From: CBDHFN01 sp965262605
GTDB lineage: Bacteria; Pseudomonadota; Alphaproteobacteria; JASGCL01
NCBI GenBank assembly: GCA_965262605.1
Contig: CBDHFN010000002.1
Location: forward strand, 372,001 to 436,000
Reading direction: 5' to 3'
Length of the DNA: 64,000 nucleotides
Both the position numbers and the translations under genes were made by a program. Within the stretch, counting starts at the first letter, position 1. The number at the start of each line of letters is the position of its first letter. Below the pieces are notes generated by a model that was given only the letters and a program-made list of their open reading frames with translations, did not search any database and was not told the origin of the DNA. Below are positions 19,450 through 28,181 of the stretch, piece by piece.

Positions 19450-20778
19450 ATGGCACTTAACGATGAAATTTTGCAAGTTCTAAATCCCTATCGGCACCGC
19501 GGTATGGATAAGCTATTCGTGCGTGGTGGCTCAAAATTAAAAGGCAAGGTTGCGATTTCTGGTTCAAAAAATGCGGCATTACCCTTGATGGTGGCGTGTT
19601 TATTAACCGACCAGCAATTAGTTTTACGCAATATTCCAGCATTGGCGGATATTGCCACGCTTAGCGAATTATTGGATAATCACGGCGTTGCGGTTGATAT
19701 TCAAGATTATCATGAATATGCCCATTATTCCTTGCGATTATCAGCGCATAACATCACTTCCCTTGAAGCCCCCTATGATTTAGTGCGCAAAATGCGTGCA
19801 TCGGTTTTAGTTATGGGTCCTTTATTGGCAAGGTTTCGCCAATGTAAAGTTTCCTTGCCCGGCGGTTGTGCGATTGGCGCGCGCCCCGTGGATTTGCATT
19901 TAAGCGCGTTTGAAGCCATGGGCGCAAAAATTGAAGTGAGTAATGGCTATATTCATGCTCATGTCCCAGATGGTTTAAAGGGCGCGGATATTTCTTTTCC
20001 CATGGTATCGGTGGGGGCAACGGAAAATCTTTTAATGGCGGCTTGTTTGGCGGATGGTAAAACTATTTTACGCAACGCGGCGCGCGAACCCGAAGTCACG
20101 GATTTAGCTTTATGTCTTTTGGGAATGGGCGCAAAAATTGACGGCATCGGCACAAGCCAACTTGAAATTGATGGTGTGCAAAGGCTTGATGGTAATATTC
20201 ATGATGTTATTCCCGATAGAATTGAAGCAGGTTCCTTATTAATTGCCGCCGCCGCAACGGCTGGGCGCATTGAGCTTACGAATTATAATGGCGAACATTT
20301 GGGGGCGTTAATTGAAATTTTGCGCTCTTGCGGTGCCATTGTGGCGCAATCGCCCAATTCGGTTGCTTTGGTTGGCAATATGTTGGTCAAGCCTGTTGCG
20401 GTTGAAACCGAACCTTATCCGGGTTTTCCCACTGATTTGCAAGCGCAATTAATGGCGTTATTATGTAAAACCAACGGCGTTTCGGTGATTCAAGAAAATA
20501 TTTTTGAAAATCGTTTTATGCATGTGCCTGAATTGCAACGATTGGGCGCGAATATAACCCTGAACGGGCATATTGCGATTATTAAAAATATTGATTTTTT
20601 AACGGGTGCGCCCGTGATGGCAACCGATTTGCGTGCTTCAATGTCCTTAGTCATTGCTGGTTTAATTGCAAGGGGCGAAACGATTATTTCGCGTCTTTAT
20701 CATCTTGATCGCGGCTATGATGGTTTGGATAAAAAATTATATAAATTAGGCGCGAATATTGAACGGGTGCGCGTATAA
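19450..20778 (+). CDS. murA: UDP-N-acetylglucosamine 1-carboxyvinyltransferase MurA
   Basis: First committed step of peptidoglycan synthesis: transfers enolpyruvate from PEP to UDP-GlcNAc. The substrate-binding Lys-Asn is in SGSKNAALPLM (K40, N41). The catalytic Cys is C140 in LPGGCAIGARPVDLHLS, so the enzyme should be fosfomycin-sensitive in principle. DRIEAGSLLIAAA and YPGFPTDLQAQ complete the two inside-out barrels. MurA usually begins MDKLxVRGG, which here starts at residue 19 (position 19504). The 18-residue extension from ATG 19450 is retained because no ribosome-binding site precedes 19504, although none is strong at 19450 either. Confidence 0.95.
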   Translation: MALNDEILQVLNPYRHRGMDKLFVRGGSKLKGKVAISGSKNAALPLMVACLLTDQQLVLRNIPALADIATLSELLDNHGVAVDIQDYHEYAHYSLRLSAHNITSLEAPYDLVRKMRASVLVMGPLLARFRQCKVSLPGGCAIGARPVDLHLSAFEAMGAKIEVSNGYIHAHVPDGLKGADISFPMVSVGATENLLMAACLADGKTILRNAAREPEVTDLALCLLGMGAKIDGIGTSQLEIDGVQRLDGNIHDVIPDRIEAGSLLIAAAATAGRIELTNYNGEHLGALIEILRSCGAIVAQSPNSVALVGNMLVKPVAVETEPYPGFPTDLQAQLMALLCKTNGVSVIQENIFENRFMHVPELQRLGANITLNGHIAIIKNIDFLTGAPVMATDLRASMSLVIAGLIARGETIISRLYHLDRGYDGLDKKLYKLGANIERVRV

Positions 20779-20799
20779 TTATTCGGCGCAAATTATTAT

Positions 20800-20828
20800 T
20801 TGACACAAATTTTAAAATATGGTATATT
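20800..20828 (+). promoter_or_regulatory. Sigma-70 promoter of the patatin-like gene
   Basis: TTGACA (20800-20805), 17-base spacer, TATATT (20823-20828). It lies 75 bases upstream of the ATG at 20904, leaving an AT-rich 5' leader. Confidence 0.65.
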
Positions 20829-20903
20829 TGCTTGATATATAAAGAGAAATTATTCTTATTAATTGGTAATTTAAATATTTTTAATATAAATAAGGAGAGA
20901 AAT

Positions 20904-21935
20904 ATGAATAAAACGATAAATTTAGCCCTGCAAGGTGGCGGGGCGCATGGAGCATATACTTGGGGTGTTTTGGATTATTTATTAGAGGAAGGTTCTTTAA
21001 TTTTTGATGCAATAAGCGCGACTTCGGCGGGTTCAATGAATGCTGTAGTCCTTGCCCAAGGTTTAATACATGGCGAAAATCAAGGCGCAAGAGAGGCTTT
21101 GGATAATTTTTGGCACGAAATTGCTAAGGCAGCAAAATTATATAGCCCCTATAAATCCAATCCTTTTGAAGCATTGATGGGCAATCATAGTCTTGAAAAT
21201 TCTTTTGGTTATGTGATGAGCGATTTATTGACCAAAGTGCTTTCGCCATATTTATTAAATCCGCTCAATTTTAACCCCATTAAAGAAATTTTGGAACAAG
21301 TCGTTAATTTTGATGAATTACGCAACCATCATCAAAATAAAGTGCATTTGAAAATTTGCGCCACCAATGTTGAAACTGGGCAACCAAAAATTTTTGACAA
21401 TAAAGAATTATCGGCTGATGCGATTATGGCTTCGGCGTGTTTGCCTTTTTTATTCCAAGCCGTTGAAATTGACGGCGAATTTTATTGGGACGGCGGATAT
21501 ATGGGAAATCCAGCAATTTATCCCATTATTTATGGTTCAAATAATTTAGATGTGTTAATCATTCATGTTAACCCCATTGTGCGCAAAGGCGTGCCAAAAA
21601 CTTCGGCGGAAATTTTAAACCGAATTAATGAAATAAGTTTTAATTCTTCGTTAGTGCGCGAATTGCGGGCGATAAAATTTGTGGGTAATTTGATTGACAA
21701 GGGCATAATAAGCGAAAATGATATGAAAAAAATTAAAATTCATGCGATTCGTGATGATAAATTCGCATCTAGCCTTGAATTATCCAGTAAATATAATTGT
21801 GATATTAATTTTCTGTTGAAATTAAAAGCCAAAGGGCGCGCCAATGCTGAATCTTGGTTGAAAAAGCATTTTAAAGAAATTAATGTTGAATCTTCGGTTG
21901 ATATTGTCCATGAATATTTGGATAAAAAATTATGA
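20904..21935 (+). CDS. Patatin-like phospholipase family protein
   Basis: The 343-residue protein has the patatin elements in order: glycine-rich oxyanion loop GGGAHGAYTWG (residues 11-21), nucleophile elbow SATSAGSMNA with Ser41, and the catalytic Asp in DGG (196-198, WDGGYMGNP). The elbow starts with Ala rather than the usual Gly (A-T-S-A-G). These Ser-Asp dyad enzymes hydrolyse acyl esters; related alphaproteobacterial proteins have been linked to lipid or polyhydroxyalkanoate turnover. ATG 20904 is preceded by AAGGAGAG, which rules out the longer upstream start. No signal peptide is seen. Confidence 0.85.
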   Translation: MNKTINLALQGGGAHGAYTWGVLDYLLEEGSLIFDAISATSAGSMNAVVLAQGLIHGENQGAREALDNFWHEIAKAAKLYSPYKSNPFEALMGNHSLENSFGYVMSDLLTKVLSPYLLNPLNFNPIKEILEQVVNFDELRNHHQNKVHLKICATNVETGQPKIFDNKELSADAIMASACLPFLFQAVEIDGEFYWDGGYMGNPAIYPIIYGSNNLDVLIIHVNPIVRKGVPKTSAEILNRINEISFNSSLVRELRAIKFVGNLIDKGIISENDMKKIKIHAIRDDKFASSLELSSKYNCDINFLLKLKAKGRANAESWLKKHFKEINVESSVDIVHEYLDKKL

Positions 21936-22075
21936 GTAATTAAGATTAAAATATTCGGGGTAAACGATAATATTATATTGCTTAATGCCAATTTTTTCAA
22001 CTTTATATTGGCATTTTAGGTTTTCGCCATTATAAATTTGTTCCAGTTGGTTTTTGGATATTTTATTAGCAGAAA

Positions 22076-22571
22076 GGACATTCCCCAGAATTTAGCATCA
22101 ATGTTGCTGTGAATGAATGTCGCCATAATATTGATTAGCATTGGTATCGATGATGATTGAACAGGATAATTTGTGCTTACGCGTTAATAGAATTAAAAGA
22201 ATTTTTTAGATTTTTTCTAAGAGTTTTATTGATTGAAAAGATTTTAACCACCCGCCTCCGCTTCGCTTAGGACGCGAAGTATGCCATTTTTAAACGCCCT
22301 AAATTTTGATTTTAAAATGCTATCCATTCCCCTCCCTGCGAAGCAGCTAACCGAAGGTTAGGCGGAGGGGTGCGCCGTCAGGCGCGGGGTGGTTTATCAC
22401 GAATTATATTAAAAAGGCGCGAATCAGAAATAATAAAATTAATCCTTCAAACCTATTTAAGCGCAAGCGTTCAAACTGCCACGAATTTTAATATTTTCGT
22501 GATTAGGGAATCGCCCAAATATTGCGACAGAGTATTATAAATAAAATTTTATTAAAAAATGGGGAATGTCC
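22076..22571. mobile_element. Degenerate IS or MITE-like element with 12-bp terminal inverted repeats
   Basis: A 12-bp perfect inverted repeat, GGACATTCCCCA (22076-22087) and its complement (22560-22571), bounds 496 bases in a 655-base gene-free interval (21936-22590). On the minus strand 22181-22098 reads RKHKLSCSIIIDTNANQYY..., which recalls the first catalytic Asp region of DDE transposases; around 22460-22399 a short frame reads FERLRLNRFEGLILL. Neither is intact, and their order is not that of one transposase. A GC-rich hairpin repeat sits in the middle. It is probably a nested or rearranged relic. Confidence 0.45.
22246..22394. repeat. GC-rich multi-hairpin intergenic repeat (REP-like)
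   Basis: This 150-base block is far richer in GC than its surroundings and is built of nested inverted repeats: CCACCCGCCTCCGC against GCGGAGGGG and GCGGGGTGGTT, CTTCGC/GCGAAG, TAACCGAAGGTTA (22348-22360) and GCGCCGTCAGGCGC (22372-22385). It looks like a dispersed palindromic unit. Confidence 0.6.
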
Positions 22572-22590
22572 CTTATTTTGAAAATTGCAA

Positions 22591-25017
22591 TTATACACGC
22601 AATTGTGCGCCCGTTTCTGCGGTAATTAAAGCCACAACTTGATGGGAGATTTCATGAATTTCATCATTGGTTAAGTTTTTATCCTTGGGCTGAATCGTGA
22701 TTCGCAAGGCAAGCGATTTTTTGCCCGCGCCGATGGATTCGCCTTCATAATAATCAAAAATTTTTGCGTCTTTGATAAATTGTTGATTGGCTTTTTTCGC
22801 GCATTTAATTAATTTATCGGCGGGAATCTTGGCATCACAAATAAAGGCAAAATCGCGGCTTATTGCCTGAAAGTGATTTTTGGTAAAAATCGGGCGGGTT
22901 CGGCTTTTAATTGCTTTGGGCTTGGGTAATTTATCAGCAAAAATTTCAAAGGCAACAACCCTTCGGGCTATATCCATTTTTTGCAAAATTTGCGGGTGAA
23001 TTTCGCCAAAATACCCAATAATAAATGCCCCTAATTTTAACGAAGCCGACCTTGCAGGGTGATAATAATTCGGCGCATCGCCATTCGTGATAGTAAACTG
23101 GATATTGGGGGCTAAAATTTGTAAAATTTCTTCGGCATCTTTTTTCACCGTGAAAATGCTGGCATCGGGGATTTGCGTAAAATTATCATCATAAATTTTG
23201 CCGCATCGCACCGCGCCAATCATGGTTATTTCTTTGTCGCGCCAATCTTTTTCCAACGAAGTTCCCAAAAATACTGGACCAATTTCAAATAAATGCACGG
23301 CTTGGGCATTTTTCGCGATATTTTGCCCCAAAGCAAGCATTAAATTACCCAAAATAGTCGGGCGCATCGTGTCAATTTCAGCATTTATCGGATTAATAAT
23401 GGTAATATTTTCACAATTTTTATCGCACGCAAAATTTTGTGCCAAAAATGGCGAAGTAAATGACCATGTAATCGCTTCGTTCATACCGCGTGCAACTAAA
23501 ACACGGCGCGCTAAAGCTAATTTTCGGAAATTTTCGGGAATCGCGGGGCTTTGACGGAATTTTTCCATTGGTAAAGATAAAGCGGGGATATTTTGAAAAC
23601 CATAAATGCGTAAAATTTCTTCAACCAAGCAATGTGCGCCTTCTAAATCAGGGCGAAAGCTTGGAGTTTTAATCGTGAAATTATCGCCTTGCTGGCTGAT
23701 TAATTCACAGCCTAATTTTTGTAAAATGGCGATGGAGGCTTCGGGGCTAATATTATCAACTCCGCCATTTGAGGCTAATTTTTTATTATCAAACGCAATC
23801 GCAATGCGGTTGTCGGGTTTTGCGCCCGCAACCGCTTCCTCGGACGCTTCGCCACCGCATAAATCAAGAATCATTTGGCTGGCAAGGGCGATACCCCAAT
23901 CAACCGAATTTGGGTCTACACCGCGCTCAAAACGATAGCGGGCATCGGATAAAATGCCAGTTTTACGCCCCGTATGCGCAATATCCATGGGGTGAAAATA
24001 GGCTGCTTCAAGATAAACTTCGGTCGTATCCAAGGCGCAACCCGAATCCATGCCGCCCATAATACCCGCCAAAGAATGAATTTGATTATCATCGCTGATG
24101 ATAGTCATGCTGGCATCGCAATTATATATTTTACCATCAAGCGCAAGCAATGTTTCGCCATCTTGGGCGTGGCGCATCACTAAATTTTTTGCCCCGCTTT
24201 GACAAATTTTAGTGGCATCAAAAACATGCAAAGGGCGACCAAAGGCAAGCGAAAAATAATTGGTAATATCCACCAAAGTTGATATTGACTTACAGCCAAC
24301 GGCTAATAATTTTTCTTGCAACCATTTGGGGCTTGCGCCATTTTTTTGAATTTTAAAATACCGACCCTTGACAAATGGACAGGCATTCACGCCATCAATC
24401 CGCCAAGCAATTGGATTTTTCAATGATTCTTTGACTTTGGGAATATTTAAGGGCTTTAATGTTCCCAAACCCGCCGCCGCACAATCACGGGCAATGCCAT
24501 ATACGCCCAAACAATCACCGCGATTGGGGGTAAGTTTTATTTCAATGATTATATCGTCAAGCCCTTTATATTGCGCGTATTTTGCGCCAATCGGTGCATC
24601 GGCGGGTAAATTAATGATACCATCATGATTTTGGGAAATTTCTAATTCAAATTCGCTGCACATCATGGCTTGAGATTCCACACCGCGAATCGTGCCAACC
24701 GATAATTTTTCGCCATTATGGGGAATAATTGTGCCGGGCAAGGCTAATACAACCTTCATATCGCTTTTGGCATTGGGCGCACCGCAAACAACTTGATAAG
24801 ATTTTTGCCCATCGCTTACCACGCATAATTTTAATTTATCGGCGTTCGGATGTTGTTTTGCCTCAACCAAATGGGCGATGATTAATTCGCTTATTTTCGC
24901 ACTTTGGTCGGTGATAGATTCAACTTCTAAGCCTATATTGGTAAGAGTCGCGCAAATTTCTTGAACTGATGCTTCGGTTGTTAAATATTCTTTAAGCCAT
25001 TTTATAGTAAATTTCAT
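22591..25017 (-). CDS. pheT: Phenylalanyl-tRNA synthetase beta subunit
   Basis: The 808-residue length matches bacterial PheT. An N-terminal tRNA-binding EMAP/Trbp111-like domain (residues 40-150; HPNADKLKLCVVSDG, VVCGAPNAK) is followed by the B3/B4 editing domain (GRPLHVFDATKI), B5 with RFERGVDP, and a C-terminal ferredoxin-like anticodon-binding domain (FQAISRDFAFICDAKIPADKLI). It completes the alpha2-beta2 enzyme with PheS just upstream and edits Tyr-tRNA(Phe). It starts 13 bases after pheS. Order rpmI-rplT-pheS-pheT on the minus strand is classical. Confidence 0.97.
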   Translation of the reverse strand: MKFTIKWLKEYLTTEASVQEICATLTNIGLEVESITDQSAKISELIIAHLVEAKQHPNADKLKLCVVSDGQKSYQVVCGAPNAKSDMKVVLALPGTIIPHNGEKLSVGTIRGVESQAMMCSEFELEISQNHDGIINLPADAPIGAKYAQYKGLDDIIIEIKLTPNRGDCLGVYGIARDCAAAGLGTLKPLNIPKVKESLKNPIAWRIDGVNACPFVKGRYFKIQKNGASPKWLQEKLLAVGCKSISTLVDITNYFSLAFGRPLHVFDATKICQSGAKNLVMRHAQDGETLLALDGKIYNCDASMTIISDDNQIHSLAGIMGGMDSGCALDTTEVYLEAAYFHPMDIAHTGRKTGILSDARYRFERGVDPNSVDWGIALASQMILDLCGGEASEEAVAGAKPDNRIAIAFDNKKLASNGGVDNISPEASIAILQKLGCELISQQGDNFTIKTPSFRPDLEGAHCLVEEILRIYGFQNIPALSLPMEKFRQSPAIPENFRKLALARRVLVARGMNEAITWSFTSPFLAQNFACDKNCENITIINPINAEIDTMRPTILGNLMLALGQNIAKNAQAVHLFEIGPVFLGTSLEKDWRDKEITMIGAVRCGKIYDDNFTQIPDASIFTVKKDAEEILQILAPNIQFTITNGDAPNYYHPARSASLKLGAFIIGYFGEIHPQILQKMDIARRVVAFEIFADKLPKPKAIKSRTRPIFTKNHFQAISRDFAFICDAKIPADKLIKCAKKANQQFIKDAKIFDYYEGESIGAGKKSLALRITIQPKDKNLTNDEIHEISHQVVALITAETGAQLRV

Positions 25018-25030
25018 GATACACCCTTAT

Positions 25031-26170
25031 TTATGGCACTAATGAACGCAAAAGGCAAGGGTTTTGCCATGGCGCAAAGCCAAAATGATTAAGCCAATCA
25101 CCATCGGAATCAAAGAAATTGCGTAAATCGGGAATGCCATATTTTAACATGGCGATTCGTTCAATCCCCATGCCAAAAGCAAATCCTTGAAATTCAGTTG
25201 GGTCAAGCCCCATATTGCGAATCACATTCGGATGCACCATGCCCGAACCTAAAATTTCAAGCCACGAATCACCCTCACCAATTTTTAGCGTGCCGTCTTT
25301 TCGCGAACAGCCAATATCAACTTCGGCGGAAGGTTCAGTAAAAGGAAAATAACTGGGGCGAAATCTTAAAGGCACGGACGGCACTTCAAAATAGGCTTGG
25401 CAAAAATCATGCAAGCACCCTTTAAGATGCCCAAAATTTATCGCCTTGTCAATGACAATACCTTCAACTTGATGGAACATCGGCGTATGGGTAATATCAC
25501 TATCCGAACGATAAGTGCGCCCGGGGGCAATTACCCGAATCGGTGCGCCTTTTGCCAATAATGCCCGAATTTGCACGGGCGAAGTATGAGTGCGAAGCAC
25601 TAAGGGGTTGCCGTGTTCATCATTTTTATTAACATAAAAACTATCCTGCATTTGCCGTGCGGGGTGCGATGGCGGAATATTTAACGCTGTGAAATTATAC
25701 CAATCATTTTCAATTTGCGGTCCATCGGCGTAATCAAACCCCATCGCGCCAAAAATCGCGATAATTTCTTCAATCGTTTGGCTTATCGGGTGAATTTTGC
25801 CAAATCCATACCCATCAGTTGGCAAGGTTGCATCGATAAATTCGCTTTTAAATTGGTGGTTTAATTCCAATTGCGCTAATTCTTGCCCACGGGCATCCAA
25901 TAATTCTTGAATTGCATTTTTCAATAAATTACATTGTGCGCCGTAAGATTTTTTTTCATCATCGCTCAAAGATGCAATTGTTTTGGTATAAAAATTGATA
26001 ATTCCATTTTTACCTAAAAGATTTGATTTGACTTGGTATAAATCTAATTGTGATTTAGTATTACTAATAATTCCATGCGACTCTTCAAATAAAACTTTTA
26101 ACTGCTTGTCTTTAATTAAAAGTTTATAATGAATTGCTGTCTTTATTAGTAAATCTCTTAGTGCACTCAT
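25031..26170 (-). CDS. pheS: Phenylalanyl-tRNA synthetase alpha subunit
   Basis: The 379-residue class II synthetase subunit carries an N-terminal coiled coil (to about residue 110) and the catalytic core: HPISQTIEEIIAIFGAMGF, motif 2 RTHTSPVQIR and YRSDSDITHTPMFHQVEG, and motif 3 GFAFGMGIERIAML. It activates Phe and contributes the tRNA-binding coiled coil. The C-terminus (about 17 residues after FGFAPWQ) is longer than in most PheS. It begins four bases after rplT, so both are likely co-transcribed. Confidence 0.96.
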   Translation of the reverse strand: MSALRDLLIKTAIHYKLLIKDKQLKVLFEESHGIISNTKSQLDLYQVKSNLLGKNGIINFYTKTIASLSDDEKKSYGAQCNLLKNAIQELLDARGQELAQLELNHQFKSEFIDATLPTDGYGFGKIHPISQTIEEIIAIFGAMGFDYADGPQIENDWYNFTALNIPPSHPARQMQDSFYVNKNDEHGNPLVLRTHTSPVQIRALLAKGAPIRVIAPGRTYRSDSDITHTPMFHQVEGIVIDKAINFGHLKGCLHDFCQAYFEVPSVPLRFRPSYFPFTEPSAEVDIGCSRKDGTLKIGEGDSWLEILGSGMVHPNVIRNMGLDPTEFQGFAFGMGIERIAMLKYGIPDLRNFFDSDGDWLNHFGFAPWQNPCLLRSLVP

Positions 26171-26174
26171 GGCA

Positions 26175-26519
26175 TTATGCCAATTTTGCTACTAATTCTT
26201 TAAAGCCATTAGGGTCGCGCACAGCAATATCAGCCATTGTTTTGCGGTCTAATTCAATGTTAGCTTTTTTCAATTTATCAATAAATTGCGAATAAGTTAA
26301 GCCTAATTCCCGCACTGCGGCGTTAATTCGTTGAATCCATAAAGCACGAAAATCGCGTTTACGAACCCGTCTGTCACGATAAGCATATTGTCCTGCTTTT
26401 TCAACAGCTTGTTTCGCGATACGAATCGTATTTTTGCGTCTGCCGTGATAGGTTTTGGCGGCTTTTAATACTTTTTTATGTCTTGCGTGGGCGGTAACAC
26501 CGCGTTTTACTCTTGCCAT
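26175..26519 (-). CDS. rplT: 50S ribosomal protein L20 (bL20)
   Basis: 114 residues with the bL20 signature: [59 protein letters not shown]. It organises 23S rRNA early in assembly and in many bacteria represses its own operon. AGGAG lies upstream. infC, usually first in this operon, is not in the window upstream of rpmI. Confidence 0.97.
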   Translation of the reverse strand: MARVKRGVTAHARHKKVLKAAKTYHGRRKNTIRIAKQAVEKAGQYAYRDRRVRKRDFRALWIQRINAAVRELGLTYSQFIDKLKKANIELDRKTMADIAVRDPNGFKELVAKLA

Positions 26520-26541
26520 TTTTAATACTCCTTATATTTCG

Positions 26542-26742
26542 TTAAGCCATGCGTAAATGATTTTTAATCACAATTCGTGCATCACATGGTTTTAAAACTT
26601 GTGAGCCACGATTTTGGCGTTTCATTTGTTGGGGGCGTTTGGAAGTATTATGACGCAAGCAAGCACTATAAAATTTAACTTTGCCTGTGCCAGTGATTTT
26701 AAAGCGTTTTTTGGCAGCGCTTTTGTTTTTTAATTTGGGCAT
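26542..26742 (-). CDS. rpmI: 50S ribosomal protein L35 (bL35)
   Basis: 66 residues from ATG 26742 (MPKLKNKSAAKKRFKITGTG), the invariant bL35 start. An upstream in-frame ATG at 26787 would add a 15-residue extension not found in the family. GAAAGG precedes ATG 26742. The 128 bases before it, up to the carbonic anhydrase stop, hold the promoter or leader; I see no recognisable L20-type leader there. Confidence 0.93.
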   Translation of the reverse strand: MPKLKNKSAAKKRFKITGTGKVKFYSACLRHNTSKRPQQMKRQNRGSQVLKPCDARIVIKNHLRMA

Positions 26743-26870
26743 TTTGAACCTTTCGTAAATAAAGTTTAATAGTAAACCAGCAGGCATCCCATAGCCCGCG
26801 TGATTAATAATAGTGATATATCATGGATTTTTTTAAAATCAAGATATATTTAGCTTTTTTTGAAGGGCGA

Positions 26871-27476
26871 TTAATATTCTTTTAAGCCATTTTTATTATG
26901 AAATAACAAAGGGCGAATCACGCCATCAATTAATCGGTAAATCCAGCCATGAATTTCAATGTCATTATTATGCAGCCAAGCCTTACGGATAATGGGGTTA
27001 TTGGCGATATTCAGTAATTGTTGACGCACATTTAATTCGCATAATAAATCAACTTTATCATCAAAATTATCGCATTGGCGTAATAAATCTTGATTTTGTT
27101 TGGCAACATCACGCACGGGTTGAATCCAATGATCAATAACGCCATGAAAATTATCACCACAAGCGGCACGCACACCACCACAACCATAATGCCCGCAAAC
27201 TATCACAAATTTGACTTTTAAGACTTCCACCGCGTAATGCAATACCGAATTAAAATTTAAATCGCCATGATGCACGATATTGGCAACATTGCGATGCACG
27301 AATACTTCACCGGGCGCCAAACCCGTTATTTGATTGGCGGGCACGCGCGAATCGGAACAACCAACCCATAAATATTCGGGCGATTGCAATAAAGATAGGT
27401 TTTTAAAAAAATCGGGCTCTTGGGCAATGGTTTTTTGCGCCCATTGCTTGTTATTATCAAGAAGCTTTTGCAGCAA
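26871..27476 (-). CDS. can: Beta-class carbonic anhydrase
   Basis: 201 residues, matching the E. coli Can type. Zinc ligands lie in VGCSDSRVPANQI (Cys, with the Asp-Arg dyad) and CGHYGCGGVRAA (His and Cys). LCELNVRQQLLNI and HGWIYRLIDG are also typical. It interconverts CO2 and bicarbonate in the cytoplasm. No ATG fits the family N-terminus. The likely start is TTG 27476, inside the last codons of rpmB with a 20-base overlap, which suggests coupled translation. Confidence 0.93.
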   Translation of the reverse strand: MLQKLLDNNKQWAQKTIAQEPDFFKNLSLLQSPEYLWVGCSDSRVPANQITGLAPGEVFVHRNVANIVHHGDLNFNSVLHYAVEVLKVKFVIVCGHYGCGGVRAACGDNFHGVIDHWIQPVRDVAKQNQDLLRQCDNFDDKVDLLCELNVRQQLLNIANNPIIRKAWLHNNDIEIHGWIYRLIDGVIRPLLFHNKNGLKEY

Positions 27477-27750
27477 GTGTTTTCTCTATACGGCGTTTAA
27501 CAACCAAAGCTTCGTTTGGCAGTGCGCTGTCATTGGTTGCCAATAAGAATTTATCCAAACCACCTTTGGCATCCACGGTGCGAAGCGCACGGGTTGAAAT
27601 TTTCATGCTAACATCTAAATTTAAGGCTTCAGAAAAAAGTCTTTGGACATGTAAATTCGGACGAAAAGTATGTTTCGTTTTATTTTCAGCGTGTGAACGG
27701 CGATTGCCGAATTGATTTTTTTTGCCTGTTAAAGAACATTCGCGTGTCAT
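27457..27750 (-). CDS. rpmB: 50S ribosomal protein L28 (bL28)
   Basis: 97 residues from ATG 27750 (MTRECSLTGKKNQFGNRRSH), then KHTFRPNLHVQRLFSEALN and STRALRTVDAKGGLDKFLL. Residues after TGKK lack the Cys pair of the zinc-binding L28 form, though Cys5 is present. The longer in-frame extension runs into the tRNA gene and is not coding. AGGA precedes the ATG. It follows tRNA-Asn and overlaps the carbonic anhydrase start. Confidence 0.93.
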   Translation of the reverse strand: MTRECSLTGKKNQFGNRRSHAENKTKHTFRPNLHVQRLFSEALNLDVSMKISTRALRTVDAKGGLDKFLLATNDSALPNEALVVKRRIEKTLAAKAS

Positions 27751-27794
27751 GATACTTAATCCTATTGGTAAATAGATTCCTATTATTGTTAAAA

Positions 27795-27869
27795 TGGCTC
27801 CGCAGAAGGGATTCGAACCCCTGGCCGATCGGTTAACAGCCGATTGCTCTACCACTGAGCTACTGCGGA
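27795..27869 (-). tRNA. tRNA-Asn (anticodon GTT)
   Basis: The 75-base gene folds into a normal cloverleaf. The acceptor stem TCCGCAG pairs with CTGCGGA, discriminator G and CCA are encoded (27797-27795), the T loop reads GGTTCGAATCC, and the anticodon GTT lies at 27837-27835 in CTGTTAA. The CCA end is genomically encoded. It is just upstream of rpmB on the same strand. Confidence 0.97.
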
Positions 27870-28055
27870 ATTAATCCTCTTATAGCAAGATTATTTATGA
27901 TTGCAAGCATTTTTTTAGATAAAATGTGAATTATTTGTGATATACATTGATACCCTAATATATTTAAAAACTAATATCCTCTTAACATTAATAATTCATT
28001 TAATTCAGAATTACTATATTCGGTGATAAATTTTAACCCGTGCCCCCGCTTTTAA

Positions 28056-28169
28056 CTATAAAATTATCATTTTTGTATCGGGGTTATTTTGAAAATCTTG
28101 CACTAATCCATTGCGGGCAATAATTTTTCCCTTGCCAGAAAAATGGGCGGTGGTGATGACAAATTTGTT
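28056..28169 (-). pseudogene. C-terminal relic of an unidentified gene
   Basis: In the 312-base gap 27870-28181, the minus strand holds a 37-codon frame between a TAA and a TAG: NKFVITTAHFSGKGKIIARN, GLVQDFQNNPDTKMIIL. The amino-acid pattern looks protein-like, with a strand-turn-strand rhythm, but it has no start codon. It is likely the tail of a gene lost when the adjacent operon changed. The family is unknown. The rest of the gap is AT-rich with nothing recognisable. Confidence 0.35.
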
Positions 28170-28181
28170 TTAGGCGGGTTA

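Noticed and set aside
22076..22571. Intact insertion sequence
   Set aside because: No open transposase frame longer than about 28 codons is visible and the fragments are out of order.
26743..26870. Ribosomal protein L20 leader or other riboswitch before rpmI
   Set aside because: Only weak AT-rich inverted repeats are seen; no known leader pattern could be matched by eye.
27795..27869. tRNA-Asn as the attachment site of the motor operon
   Set aside because: The operon lies at the 5' side of the tRNA, no integrase is present and I see no repeat of the tRNA 3' end near 32.8 kb.
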